Shown: positions 14,132 through 21,272, counted from the stretch's first letter. The stretch: 21,272 bases of DNA from an uncultured Porphyromonadaceae bacterium (GCA_902470475.1 CABRGT010000033.1:1-21272), one strand, 5' to 3'. A program made the numbers and translations. Notes: a model not told the origin generated them from the letters alone.

Positions 14132-14407
14132 ATGGATTTGGCAAATATATTCGGCTGGTGCGCCAGCATCTGTATGATTCTCGGTTATCTGCCGCAGGCA
14201 GTGGTCACCATCCGCACCCGCGACACCGACGGCATCGCCATGCCCACCTTCATCATGATGGGTCTCGGCTCGCTTTTCTTCGTGATCCAGGGTATACTTA
14301 TCGGCAACTGGCCACTGGCCGTCACCAACATCATAACGCTGGCGTGCTCCGTGGCTATTTTCTCCATCAAGATCTACAACGACTACTTCAAGCCCCGCCG
14401 ATCCTGA
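14132..14407 (+). CDS. SemiSWEET sugar transporter (PQ-loop/MtN3 family)
   Basis: This 91-residue inner membrane protein has three predicted helices (about 3-22, 38-58 and 62-82). The first holds the PQ motif GYLPQAVVTIRTRDTDGIA and the third holds WPLAVTNIITLACSVAIFSIKIY with the conserved Asn. SemiSWEETs are half-transporters that dimerise to move mono- or disaccharides by facilitated diffusion, and the length is normal. An in-frame TAG at 14123-14125 fixes the start at or after 14126, so ATG 14132 is secure. The OmpA-gene terminator ends 8 bases upstream and no promoter is visible, so expression may depend on read-through. Its stop codon directly abuts that of the convergent NSS transporter gene. 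Which sugar is moved is unknown. Confidence 0.92.
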   Translation: MDLANIFGWCASICMILGYLPQAVVTIRTRDTDGIAMPTFIMMGLGSLFFVIQGILIGNWPLAVTNIITLACSVAIFSIKIYNDYFKPRRS

Positions 14408-15778
14408 TTACACGAAGTTGAACACCAGGATCAGGGCGATCAGCGGCGGCGCTATCCAGCGGATTATGAAAAGCACGGCTGCCGTCAGTCTCGAGCGGGC
14501 CGTGCCGCCGTTGGTCAGCTGGTCCTTGAGCAGCCCCTTGGGCGCGAACCAGCCGAGATACACGCAGATGGCTATGGATACGAGCGGCAGCAGCAGGTTG
14601 GTGGCGAAATAGTCGAGGAAATCGAACACGGTCATACCGGCTATGTGGAAGCCGCTCAGCGACCCGAACGACAGCGAGCACACCGAACTCAGTCCGAACA
14701 GCGGAAGCACGGTACACACCACCGCGCGCCGGCGGCTCATGCCGAAGCGGTCGCGCAGAAACGCCACGGCCACTTCAAGCAGCGACACTGTCGACGTAAG
14801 CGCGGCCACAAAAAGCAGGATGAAGAAAAGTATCGACCAGAATGTGGTGCCGGGCAGGAACAGGAATACCTCGGGCAGCGTCTGGAACACGAGCGTGGCT
14901 CCGCGCAGCGAGTGATCGGCCAGGCCGAAGTGGCTTACCGACGGAAAGATCACACAGCCGGTCAGCACGGCCACAACGAGACTCATCAGCGCTACCGTCA
15001 CGGCTGTCGGCGCCAGCCGGGTCGACGACGGATAATATGATGAATAGGTCACGAGGATGCCCATGCCGAGGCTCAGCGAGAAGAATGTCTGCCCGAGGGC
15101 GTTGATCACGGCTGTCCAGGTGATTTTCGAGAAGTCGGGCTGCAGGAACCACCGCAGTCCGTCGCCGGCACCGTCGAGCGACAGCGTCATGCAGCACAGC
15201 ACCAGCAGCACTGCGAACAGTAGCGGCATCATCACGTTCGACAGCCGTTCGATGCCCTTCTGCACACCGCCCATGAGTACGCCCAGATTGATCAGCAGCA
15301 CCGCCCATGTGAAGATCAGCGGCGGCCAGTCGGATCCGATGTAGGCGTCCATGCGCGAGCTGAACAGCGAGTCGGCCTGTGCCACGCTCTCGCGGCCGGC
15401 GGCATACAGGTCGCCGGTGAACGAATGGTAAAGGTATTCGGCCGTCCAGCCTTCGACCACCATGTAGAAGCCCGTGATGAGATACGACGCCGCGATGGCT
15501 ACCGCGCCTGCGATCCACCACGCCTTCCCGGGCGCGAGCCGCCTGAACACGCCCACGGCGTCGGATCTGCCCGCGCGCCCCAGCGACATCTCGGCCAGCA
15601 TCACCGGTATGCCGAGCAGCAGCACGCAGCATACGTAGAGCAGCAGGAAGGCCGCCCCGCCGTTCGACTGAGCCTCGGCCGGGAAGCGCCATACGTTGCC
15701 CAGCCCCACCGCCGAGCCGAGTGTGGCGGCTATCAGGCCCATCTTTGAGCCGAACTGATTTCTTTTTTCTACAGCCAT
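14408..15778 (-). CDS. Sodium-dependent neurotransmitter:sodium symporter (NSS/SNF) family transporter
   Basis: This 456-residue inner membrane protein has about eleven or twelve hydrophobic helices. TM1 carries the NSS signature GSAVGLGNVWRFPAEAQSNG (21-40) with the unwound segment that binds sodium and substrate. TM8 carries ALTSTVSLLEVAVAF, with the Thr/Ser pair of the second sodium site. The family imports amino acids or related compounds with sodium; substrate is not evident. Length fits bacterial members. It follows miaB by 80 bases, which hold the miaB terminator. I see no TAnnTTTG promoter there, so its own promoter is unclear. The start ATG 15778 gives MAVEKRNQFGSKMG, a usual N-terminus. 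Confidence 0.94.
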   Translation of the reverse strand: MAVEKRNQFGSKMGLIAATLGSAVGLGNVWRFPAEAQSNGGAAFLLLYVCCVLLLGIPVMLAEMSLGRAGRSDAVGVFRRLAPGKAWWIAGAVAIAASYLITGFYMVVEGWTAEYLYHSFTGDLYAAGRESVAQADSLFSSRMDAYIGSDWPPLIFTWAVLLINLGVLMGGVQKGIERLSNVMMPLLFAVLLVLCCMTLSLDGAGDGLRWFLQPDFSKITWTAVINALGQTFFSLSLGMGILVTYSSYYPSSTRLAPTAVTVALMSLVVAVLTGCVIFPSVSHFGLADHSLRGATLVFQTLPEVFLFLPGTTFWSILFFILLFVAALTSTVSLLEVAVAFLRDRFGMSRRRAVVCTVLPLFGLSSVCSLSFGSLSGFHIAGMTVFDFLDYFATNLLLPLVSIAICVYLGWFAPKGLLKDQLTNGGTARSRLTAAVLFIIRWIAPPLIALILVFNFV

Positions 15779-15806
15779 ATCAATGTGGAATTATGTGGAA
15801 TGTGTC

Positions 15807-15845
15807 GGAAATGAAAGCCCCGGCGCGCATTCTGCCGGCCGGGGC
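15807..15845 (-). terminator. Probable terminator of miaB
   Basis: On the minus strand GCCCCGGC (15845-15838) pairs with GCCGGGGC (15824-15817) around a 13-base loop, followed by TTTCATTT. The stem is strong and the T-tract is interrupted, so partial read-through into the NSS gene is possible. Confidence 0.6.
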
Positions 15846-15858
15846 GGTGATGCCGGTG

Positions 15859-17199
15859 TCAGACCGGCTCGCAGATCAGTGTGGCTGATGTGGCGTCCGT
15901 GACCCTGACGGTCACCGTCTCGCCCACTCGGTGGCTGCCGCGGGGCAGCACGCATGTCTTGTTGCCCGACGTGCGCCCGACCAGATGGTCGGTGCCGCGT
16001 TTCGCTATCCCCTCGACAAGCACGTCGAAAGTCTTGCCGATGTCGCGCCGGTTCGATTCGGCCGAGAGGCGGTTCTGCAGCGCGATCATGCGGTTGAGGC
16101 GCTCGATCTTCACGTCCTCCGGCACATTGTCGGGCATCGTGCGCGAGGCCAGCGTGCCGGGCCGTTCGGAATATTTGAACAGGAATGCGCTGTCGAAGCC
16201 CACTTCCTCCATCAGGCTCAGTGTCTGTGCGAAGTCGTCTTCGGTCTCGTCGTGGAATCCAGAGAACATATCGGTGGTTATGGTGCATTCGGGTATCGCC
16301 TTGCGGATTGCGGCCACGCGGCCCAGATACCACTCGCGCGTGTACTTGCGGTTCATCAGTTTCAGTATCCTGTCGCTGCCGCTCTGCACGGGCAGGTGGA
16401 TGTGCTTGCAGAGGTTGGGGTAGCGGGCGATCGTGGCGATCACCTCGTCGCTCAGATCCTTGGGGTGCGACGTGGTGAAGCGCACCCGCATGTCGGGCAC
16501 GGCCTCGGCTACTTTGGCGAGCAGCCCGGCGAAGTCCACCGTCTCGCCGCTTTCCGGTGTGTATCTGTAGGAATTGACGTTCTGGCCCAGCAGCGTCACT
16601 TCCTTGAAGCCGCGGCTGTGCAGGTCGTCGATCTCGCGCATGATGCTGTCGAGCGCGCGCGACCGTTCGCGTCCGCGGGTGTAGGGGACGATGCAGTAGG
16701 AGCAGAAATTGTCGCAGCCGCGCATGATGCTCACGAAGCCGCCCACGCGGTTGGCGCCGATGCGCCGCGGCACGATGTCGCGGTAAGTCTCGGTGGTGCT
16801 AAGCTCCACGTTCATGGCTTTCTCGCCTGCTTCGGCGGCGGCGAAGAGCGCCGGCAGGTCGAGATAGGCGTCCGGACCGGCCACGATGTCCACGCCGTGC
16901 TCGTCGAGTAGCGTCTGGCGGGCGCGCTCGGCCATGCAGCCTATCACGCCGATGATCAGCTTCCCGGGGCGCCGGCGGCGCAGCGACGCCAGATACTGGA
17001 GCCGGGCGAAGATCTTCTGCTCGGCGTTGTCGCGTATTGAACAGGTATTGAGCAGTATGGCGTCGGCTTCGGCGATATCCTCGGTCAGTTCGTACGAGGC
17101 CATTTCCAGAATCGATGCCACCACCTCCGAGTCTGCCACATTCATTTGGCAGCCGTAGGTTTCGATATATAAGTGTTTAACCTGATTGTTCTCAGACAT
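15859..17199 (-). CDS. miaB: tRNA-2-methylthio-N6-isopentenyladenosine synthase (MiaB)
   Basis: This 446-residue radical-SAM enzyme adds a methylthio group to i6A37 of tRNAs reading UNN codons, using two 4Fe-4S clusters. The N-terminal UPF0004 domain has the auxiliary-cluster cysteines C17 (YGCQMN), C53 (NTCSIRDNAEQK) and C88 (VIGCMAER). The radical-SAM domain has C162, C166 and C169 in GCDNFCSYCIVPYTRGRE, and a TRAM domain forms the C-terminus (about 380-446). These motifs, including SIR and VPYTRGRE, fit MiaB rather than RimO or MtaB. The start MSENNQ (ATG 17199) is preferred: the longer open frame to 17241 would cross the promoter at 17217-17224. It probably has its own terminator at 15807-15845. 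Confidence 0.95.
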   Translation of the reverse strand: MSENNQVKHLYIETYGCQMNVADSEVVASILEMASYELTEDIAEADAILLNTCSIRDNAEQKIFARLQYLASLRRRRPGKLIIGVIGCMAERARQTLLDEHGVDIVAGPDAYLDLPALFAAAEAGEKAMNVELSTTETYRDIVPRRIGANRVGGFVSIMRGCDNFCSYCIVPYTRGRERSRALDSIMREIDDLHSRGFKEVTLLGQNVNSYRYTPESGETVDFAGLLAKVAEAVPDMRVRFTTSHPKDLSDEVIATIARYPNLCKHIHLPVQSGSDRILKLMNRKYTREWYLGRVAAIRKAIPECTITTDMFSGFHDETEDDFAQTLSLMEEVGFDSAFLFKYSERPGTLASRTMPDNVPEDVKIERLNRMIALQNRLSAESNRRDIGKTFDVLVEGIAKRGTDHLVGRTSGNKTCVLPRGSHRVGETVTVRVTDATSATLICEPV

Positions 17200-17216
17200 T
17201 GTAATGAAATTTTGTG

Positions 17217-17249
17217 CAAAATTACAAAATTTCAACCGCATTGCCCAAA
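17217..17249 (-). promoter_or_regulatory. Promoter of miaB
   Basis: On the minus strand TTTG (17249-17246), 21 bases, TAATTTTG (17224-17217), matching the Bacteroidetes consensus. The start site near 17211 gives a leader of about 12 bases. Confidence 0.7.
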
Positions 17250-17326
17250 TCCGGCGCTCAAAATTCGTAAAAACCGCCTGGAAAACATTTTTTGGCTGAT
17301 ATGTGTTTAATTATCGGAAATTTTTG

Positions 17327-17334
17327 TAACTTTG
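17327..17334 (+). promoter_or_regulatory. -7 element of the rluB-like/asnS unit
   Basis: TAACTTTG, identical to the OmpA-gene element. The -33 region holds only TGTT or GTTT near 17304, so it is weaker. The predicted start site near 17340 leaves about 190 bases of leader. Confidence 0.65.
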
Positions 17335-17339
17335 CGGTC

Positions 17340-17528
17340 AGAGAGACCCTATGATGGGGCACCGACTTTGAATCGCGAGAGATATTTTGACATTTTTATC
17401 AATCTGTATTATTCAATATATTGTAAATTAATCGATTATTTAACTAACCTTTTCAAACCTTTTTCCCGTATAGAAAAAATAGCCGCGAGGCTTGAATATT
17501 ATCAGACAAAACATTAAACTACTGCATC
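17340..17528 (+). promoter_or_regulatory. Long AT-rich 5' leader of the rluB-like gene
   Basis: The gap between miaB and the rluB-like gene is 329 bases. Its right part, from the predicted start site to the ATG, is a leader of about 190 bases. The first 45 bases are mixed (containing GACCCTATGATGGGGCACC); the rest is strongly AT-rich, unlike the coding DNA around it. I see no strong hairpin with a T-tract, no known riboswitch, and no convincing small gene. It is much longer than the 10-65 base leaders of the other genes here, so a regulatory role is possible. Confidence 0.4.
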
Positions 17529-19037
17529 ATGGATACTATCGACAACAACGGAGGCGAAAAGAAAAGCAAGCGTCCGCGCATAGGAGTCACACCGCATCCC
17601 GTAAACAATGACAGCCATAACGGCGACGGCGCCCGTTTCGAGCGCGTATCATACAGCCGCCGCGATAACGATATGCCCGCCGATGAGAACGGTGCCGAAC
17701 AGCGCCGCCCCTATCAGCCGCGTCCTTACCAGCCGCGCCCCTATCAGTCGCAGCCGCGTCCCTATCAGCAGCGCCGCCCCTACGGCGCCGATTTCTCCGC
17801 CGAACCCAAGGCCGAGGGCGACGCAGCCGCACCGGCCGACGAAAACCATACTTCCGGCTACCAGCCCCGTCAGCAGGCCTACGGCCAGAACCGCCCCTAC
17901 GGCCAGAACCGTCCTTATGGCCAGAATCGCCCCTACGGCCAGAACCGCCCCTATGGGCAGCCCCGTCAGCAGGGCGGCTACAACAACAACCATCAGCAAG
18001 GCGGCTATAACAACAACCGTCCGCAGGGCGGCTATAACAACAACCGCCAGCAGGGCGGCTACAGCAACAACCGTCAGCAGGGTGGCTACAACAACAACCG
18101 CCAGCAGGGCGGCTATAACAACAACCGCCAGCAGGGCGGTTACAGCAATAACCGTCAGCAGGGTGGCTATAACAGCAATCGCCAGCAGGGCGGCTACAAC
18201 AACCGTCCGCAGGGCGCCCAGCGTCGACAGCAGCAGGGCGGCATGTTCCCGGGCCGCGGCAAGAGCTTCACGCCGCGTCCGAAGCGCATCGAATACGAAA
18301 TGCCCATTCCGGATCCCAACGAACAGATCCGTCTGAACAAGTTCATGAGCAATGCCGGCATCTGCTCGCGCCGAGAGGCCGACGAGTTCATCCAGCAGGG
18401 TCTCGTGAAAGTCAACGGCAACGTGGTCACCGAACTCGGCACCAAGATCTCGCACAGCGATGTTGTCGAATACGATGAGAAGGTAGTCGCACTGGAGAGC
18501 AAGTGCTACATTCTGCTCAACAAACCCAAGGACTGCGTCACCACCAGCGAGGACCCGCAGGACCGCACCACGGTAATGGACCTGGTCAAGGGTGCCTGCA
18601 CCGAGCGCATCTATCCCGTGGGGCGTCTCGACCGCAACACCACCGGCGTGCTGCTGCTTACCAACGACGGCGATCTCGCCTCCAAGCTCACCCATCCCAA
18701 GTACGTCAAGAAGAAGATCTATCACGTGTGGTGCGACAAGGACATCGCCGAGGAGGATATGCAGCGTATCGCCGACGGCATCGAGCTTGAGGACGGACCG
18801 ATTCATGCCGACGCCATCTCCTACGCCACCGAGACCGACCGCAACCAGGCCGGCATCGAGATCCACTCGGGCCGCAACCGCATCGTCCGCCGCATCTTCG
18901 AGCATCTCGGCTACCACGTCACGAAGCTCGACCGCGTCTACTTCGCCGGCCTCACCAAGAAGAATCTGCCCCGCGGCCGCTGGCGCTACCTCACTCAGGA
19001 GGAAGTCAACCTGCTGAAGATGGGCGCTTTCGAATAA
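17529..19037 (+). CDS. RluB/RsuA-family rRNA pseudouridine synthase with a long repetitive N-terminal arm
   Basis: This is a 502-residue protein. The enzyme core begins near residue 265: an S4 RNA-binding domain (IRLNKFMSNAGICSRREADE onward, 267-313), then the pseudouridine synthase domain with the catalytic Asp in VGRLDRNTTGVLLLTNDG (D368). It fits the RsuA/RluB/RluE/RluF group, most likely the 23S rRNA enzyme RluB. The first 260 residues are low-complexity: basic start (KKSKRPR), PYQPR-type repeats (60-80), PYGQNR units (118-143), nine GGYNNNRQQ-type units (149-228), then an RGG-like stretch. This arm is likely disordered and RNA-binding. Similar extended enzymes are known in Bacteroidales. 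asnS follows after 25 bases without a visible promoter, so they form one operon behind a long AT-rich leader. Confidence 0.93.
   Translation: MDTIDNNGGEKKSKRPRIGVTPHPVNNDSHNGDGARFERVSYSRRDNDMPADENGAEQRRPYQPRPYQPRPYQSQPRPYQQRRPYGADFSAEPKAEGDAAAPADENHTSGYQPRQQAYGQNRPYGQNRPYGQNRPYGQNRPYGQPRQQGGYNNNHQQGGYNNNRPQGGYNNNRQQGGYSNNRQQGGYNNNRQQGGYNNNRQQGGYSNNRQQGGYNSNRQQGGYNNRPQGAQRRQQQGGMFPGRGKSFTPRPKRIEYEMPIPDPNEQIRLNKFMSNAGICSRREADEFIQQGLVKVNGNVVTELGTKISHSDVVEYDEKVVALESKCYILLNKPKDCVTTSEDPQDRTTVMDLVKGACTERIYPVGRLDRNTTGVLLLTNDGDLASKLTHPKYVKKKIYHVWCDKDIAEEDMQRIADGIELEDGPIHADAISYATETDRNQAGIEIHSGRNRIVRRIFEHLGYHVTKLDRVYFAGLTKKNLPRGRWRYLTQEEVNLLKMGAFE
17709..17768 (+). repeat. Coding repeat for PYQPR/PYQSQPR units
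   Basis: Codons 61-80 of the rluB-like gene encode four to five short Pro-Tyr-Gln-Arg units. The DNA copies differ mainly at third codon positions. Confidence 0.7.
17880..17957 (+). repeat. 18-bp coding repeat for YGQNRP units
   Basis: About four tandem 18-bp copies encode YGQNRP at residues 118-141, ending in a degenerate PYGQPR. Copies differ by synonymous changes (TAC/TAT, CGC/CGT). Confidence 0.8.
17973..18212 (+). repeat. 27-bp tandem coding repeat for GGYNNNRQQ units
   Basis: Nine tandem units, mostly 27 bp (the last is one codon shorter), encode GGY(N/S)N(N/S)(R/H)(Q/P)Q at residues 149-228. All keep frame. Synonymous differences between copies show that the array is not wholly recent, but it could still change length by slippage or recombination. 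Confidence 0.85.
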
Positions 19038-19062
19038 TGTTCACGTAAAACCAATCATCGTT

Positions 19063-20451
19063 ATGAAACGTACCAAGATAGTCGACCTGTTCCGTCCCGA
19101 AGAAATCGGCAGGGAAGTCGACGTGCGCGGCTGGGTCCGCACCCGCCGCGGCAACAAATATGTGCAGTTCGTCGCCCTCAACGACGGCTCCACCATCAGG
19201 AACATGCAGATCGTGTTCGACATGGCCCGGTTCACCGACGAGCAGCTCAAGCCCGTCACCACCGGATCGTCGATACACGTCACCGGGCGCCTCGTGGAGT
19301 CGCAGGGCAAAGGCCAGACCTGTGAGGTCCAGGCCGACACGCTCGAGGTCTACGGTACCGCCAACCCCGAGACATATCCCCTGCAGAAGAAGGGCCATAC
19401 CCTCGAATTCCTGCGCGATATCGCTCACCTGCGTCCCCGCACCAACACTTTCGGCGCGATCCTGCGTGTGCGCTCGGCCCTGGCCATGGCCGTCCATACC
19501 TTCTTCCAGGGCAAAGGTTTCTTCTACCTCAACACTCCGCTGATCACCTCGAGCGACTGTGAGGGCGCCGGCGCCATGTTCCAGGTGACGACCCTGCCGC
19601 TCAACGACCTGCCCCGCACCGAGGACGGCCGCATCGACTACTCACAGGACTTCTTCGGCAAGCCCACTTCGCTGACCGTCTCCGGACAGCTCGAGGGCGA
19701 GCTCGGCGCCACCGCCATCGGCGAGATCTACACCTTCGGCCCCACGTTCCGCGCCGAGAATTCCAACACCCAGCGTCACCTTTCGGAGTTTTGGATGATC
19801 GAGCCGGAAATGGCTTTCTATGACATCAACGACAACATGGACCTGGCCGAGGAATTCGTAAAGTACTGCATCCGCTATGTACTCGACCACTGCCGCGACG
19901 ACATCGAGTTCCTGGCCGAGCACTATGACAAGGGCCTCATCGAGCGTCTCGAGTTTGTGCTCCACAACGACTTCGTGCGCCTTACCTACACCGAGGGCGT
20001 GAAGATTCTCCAGGAATCGGGCCACAAGTTCGAATTCCCCGTTTCGTGGGGTATCGACCTGCAGAGCGAGCACGAACGCTACCTCGTGGAGCAGCATTTC
20101 AAGAAGCCCGTCATTCTCACCGACTATCCGCGTGACATCAAGGCCTTCTACATGAAGCAGAACGACGACGGCCGCACCGTCCGCGCCATGGACGTCCTCT
20201 TCCCCCAGATCGGCGAGGTAATCGGAGGCAGCGAGCGCGAGGCCGACTACGACAAGCTTCTGCGCCGCATCGAGGAGCTGAACATTCCCATGAAGGACAT
20301 GTGCTGGTACCTCGACACACGCCGCTTCGGCACCGTGCCCCACTCGGGCTTCGGACTTGGCTTCGAGCGCCTGCTCCTCTTCGTCACCGGTATGTCCAAC
20401 ATCCGCGACGTCATCCCCTTCCCGCGTACTCCCAAGAACTGCGAGTATTGA
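19063..20451 (+). CDS. asnS: Asparaginyl-tRNA synthetase
   Basis: This 462-residue class II aminoacyl-tRNA synthetase attaches asparagine to tRNA-Asn. The N-terminal OB-fold anticodon-binding domain is residues 1-110 (VDVRGWVRTRRGNKYVQFVA). Class II motif 2 is FRAENSNTQRHLSEFWMIEP (about 229-248), and motif 3 is GFGLGFERLLLFVTG (about 430-444) with the ATP-binding Arg. The ending NIRDVIPFPRTPKNCEY is typical of AsnRS and separates it from AspRS. Length is normal for the bacterial enzyme. The gene follows the rluB-like gene by 25 bases and is probably co-transcribed. A GC-rich hairpin lies 18 bases after the stop. Confidence 0.97.
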   Translation: MKRTKIVDLFRPEEIGREVDVRGWVRTRRGNKYVQFVALNDGSTIRNMQIVFDMARFTDEQLKPVTTGSSIHVTGRLVESQGKGQTCEVQADTLEVYGTANPETYPLQKKGHTLEFLRDIAHLRPRTNTFGAILRVRSALAMAVHTFFQGKGFFYLNTPLITSSDCEGAGAMFQVTTLPLNDLPRTEDGRIDYSQDFFGKPTSLTVSGQLEGELGATAIGEIYTFGPTFRAENSNTQRHLSEFWMIEPEMAFYDINDNMDLAEEFVKYCIRYVLDHCRDDIEFLAEHYDKGLIERLEFVLHNDFVRLTYTEGVKILQESGHKFEFPVSWGIDLQSEHERYLVEQHFKKPVILTDYPRDIKAFYMKQNDDGRTVRAMDVLFPQIGEVIGGSEREADYDKLLRRIEELNIPMKDMCWYLDTRRFGTVPHSGFGLGFERLLLFVTGMSNIRDVIPFPRTPKNCEY

Positions 20452-20468
20452 TCGCGTGAACCCATAAT

Positions 20469-20499
20469 GAGCACCGCGGCCCTGTGTGCCGCGGCGCTC
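20469..20499 (+). terminator. Hairpin after asnS, possible terminator
   Basis: GAGC-A-CCGCGGC (20469-20480) pairs with GCCGCGG-C-GCTC (20488-20499) with a single A-C mismatch and a seven-base loop. The sequence after it is ATATATTTATG, not a clean T-tract, so termination efficiency is uncertain. Confidence 0.55.
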
Positions 20500-20539
20500 A
20501 TATATTTATGAAGGTATACTTTTAATATGTTAATTCCAA

Positions 20540-21272
20540 TTGGTACGAAAGATTTTGACTTCAGCTACATTCATGGCGGCGGCTGCGACAGTCGCGGCTA
20601 CTGACTTTTCAGAACTTGAGGCGGCTCTCGACAGCCGCTGGCCGGACGGGCAGCCGGGCGGCGCCATTATCATCGCCCGCGGCGACTCGGTCATCTACGA
20701 GCGCTACGAGGGCATTGCCGATCTCGGCACCGGCGAGGAAATATCGCCTGCCACGCGGTTCAACATCGCATCCGTATCCAAGCAGTTCACCGTCATGGCC
20801 CTGCTGCAGCAGGCGCGGCTCTACGGCGGCGGTCTTCCGCTGCTCGACACTCCGATGGACTCGTTCGTGACATACTCCCGCCCGTGGTGGCACGACATCA
20901 CACCCGCCATGCTCGCCTCGCATACATCCGGTCTCGATGACCGGCGCACCGGCACACGCGAGTGGAAGATTAACGCTACGGATGACGATGCCATAGCCTA
21001 TTTCGCCGATCTTGAGGCTCCGGCCCACGCTCCCGGTTGCTACTACGACTATCTCAATCCGTCGTTCGTGCTTCTTGCCCGCCTTGTCGAGCAGCTTTCA
21101 GGCCGCGAGTTCACCGGATATGTGACCGAGAATCTGCTCGCGCCCGCCGGCATGGCCGACACATACTATTTCGATCGCGCTGCCGCACCCCGCGATCAGG
21201 CGCACGCCTACATTCCCGCTGGCGACGGCGCGTGGCGCGAATACGATTTCGGCGAGGAAACATTCTTCGCCA
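20540..21272 (+). CDS. Exported serine beta-lactamase-like hydrolase (class C/PBP-like family), 3' end missing
   Basis: The frame is open from just after a TAA at 20531-20533 to the window edge, 244 codons. It uses the serine beta-lactamase-like fold (family with AmpC, esterases and DD-peptidases). The catalytic S-x-x-K is SVSK (S78, K81) in FNIASVSKQFTVMALL, followed by ASHTSGLDD (127-134) and the second motif YLN at 171-173 (usually YSN or YAN). The third (H/K)xG motif would lie beyond the window. A TTG start at 20540 gives the signal peptide MVRKILTSATFMAAAATVAA; the first ATG (20573) would remove its basic and hydrophobic start, so TTG is favoured. Substrate is unknown: such proteins are often peptidases or esterases, and resistance should not be assumed. 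Confidence 0.85.
   Translation, partial: MVRKILTSATFMAAAATVAATDFSELEAALDSRWPDGQPGGAIIIARGDSVIYERYEGIADLGTGEEISPATRFNIASVSKQFTVMALLQQARLYGGGLPLLDTPMDSFVTYSRPWWHDITPAMLASHTSGLDDRRTGTREWKINATDDDAIAYFADLEAPAHAPGCYYDYLNPSFVLLARLVEQLSGREFTGYVTENLLAPAGMADTYYFDRAAAPRDQAHAYIPAGDGAWREYDFGEETFFA

Noticed and set aside
17332..17517. A 61-codon frame in the rluB-like leader
   Set aside because: Its TTG start lies inside the -7 promoter element and so should not be transcribed. No internal ATG or family resemblance supports it.
17880..18212. A possible CRISPR array at the regular repeats
   Set aside because: The repeats are directly tandem without spacers, keep the reading frame, and encode a Gly/Asn/Arg/Gln arm.
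17649..18917. A 422-codon minus-strand frame opposite the rluB-like gene
   Set aside because: It is the complement of the repeat arm and enzyme core; its Ala/Val-rich repeats mirror the sense repeats.
20540..21272. An antibiotic resistance gene
   Set aside because: The SxxK fold is shared by many peptidases and esterases, the third motif is outside the window, and nothing around it suggests a resistance locus.

Overview
The window looks like chromosomal DNA from a GC-rich member of the Bacteroidales, most likely a Muribaculaceae-type gut bacterium. This is inferred from: Bacteroidetes promoters (TTTG, 19-21 bases, TAnnTTTG); the lack of Shine-Dalgarno sequences; typical Bacteroidales families (T9SS plug/DUF5103, DUF3109, DUF4301, histone H1-like Hc1, RluB with a Gly/Asn/Arg/Gln tail); and GC-rich coding DNA broken by AT-rich intergenic gaps. 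I see no phage, insertion sequence, CRISPR array or defence island. The region is mostly conserved housekeeping and metabolism, and the interesting points lie inside familiar genes and their control regions.

Layout. 1-3844 (minus strand): the 5' end of an exported protein, then a two-gene unit of an exported TPR protein followed by a DUF4301 protein that looks like a UDP-sugar pyrophosphorylase-type nucleotidyltransferase. 3902-6464 (minus): a tightly coupled operon of ung, a T9SS plug protein and a cysteine-rich DUF3109 protein, whose stop and start codons overlap. 6465-7700 (plus): tRNA-Arg(CCG), with a promoter interleaved with the divergent ung promoter, its terminator, then a D-2-hydroxyacid dehydrogenase. 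7740-7916 (minus): a 58-residue histone H1-like protein. 8090-12777 (minus): a glycogen/alpha-glucan operon of debranching enzyme, GT4 glycosyltransferase and GH57 protein. 12997-14407 (plus): an OmpA-family protein and a SemiSWEET sugar transporter. 14408-17199 (minus): miaB, then a sodium-dependent NSS-family transporter. 17327-20451 (plus): a promoter, a long AT-rich leader, an RluB-like pseudouridine synthase with a long repetitive arm, and asnS. 20540-21272 (plus): the start of an exported serine beta-lactamase-like protein, cut by the window edge.

How the genes work together. The GH57, GT4 and debranching genes form the usual Bacteroidales glycogen cluster, but two of the three carry substitutions at highly conserved positions. 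The translation genes (tRNA-Arg, miaB, rluB-like, asnS) are spread over three transcription units. Ung, the plug protein and DUF3109 are unrelated in known function but are translationally coupled. Among the less described signals are the pyrophosphorylase-like motifs of DUF4301, the altered GH57 and debranching motifs, and two intrinsic terminators that end only 8-10 bases before the next start codon.
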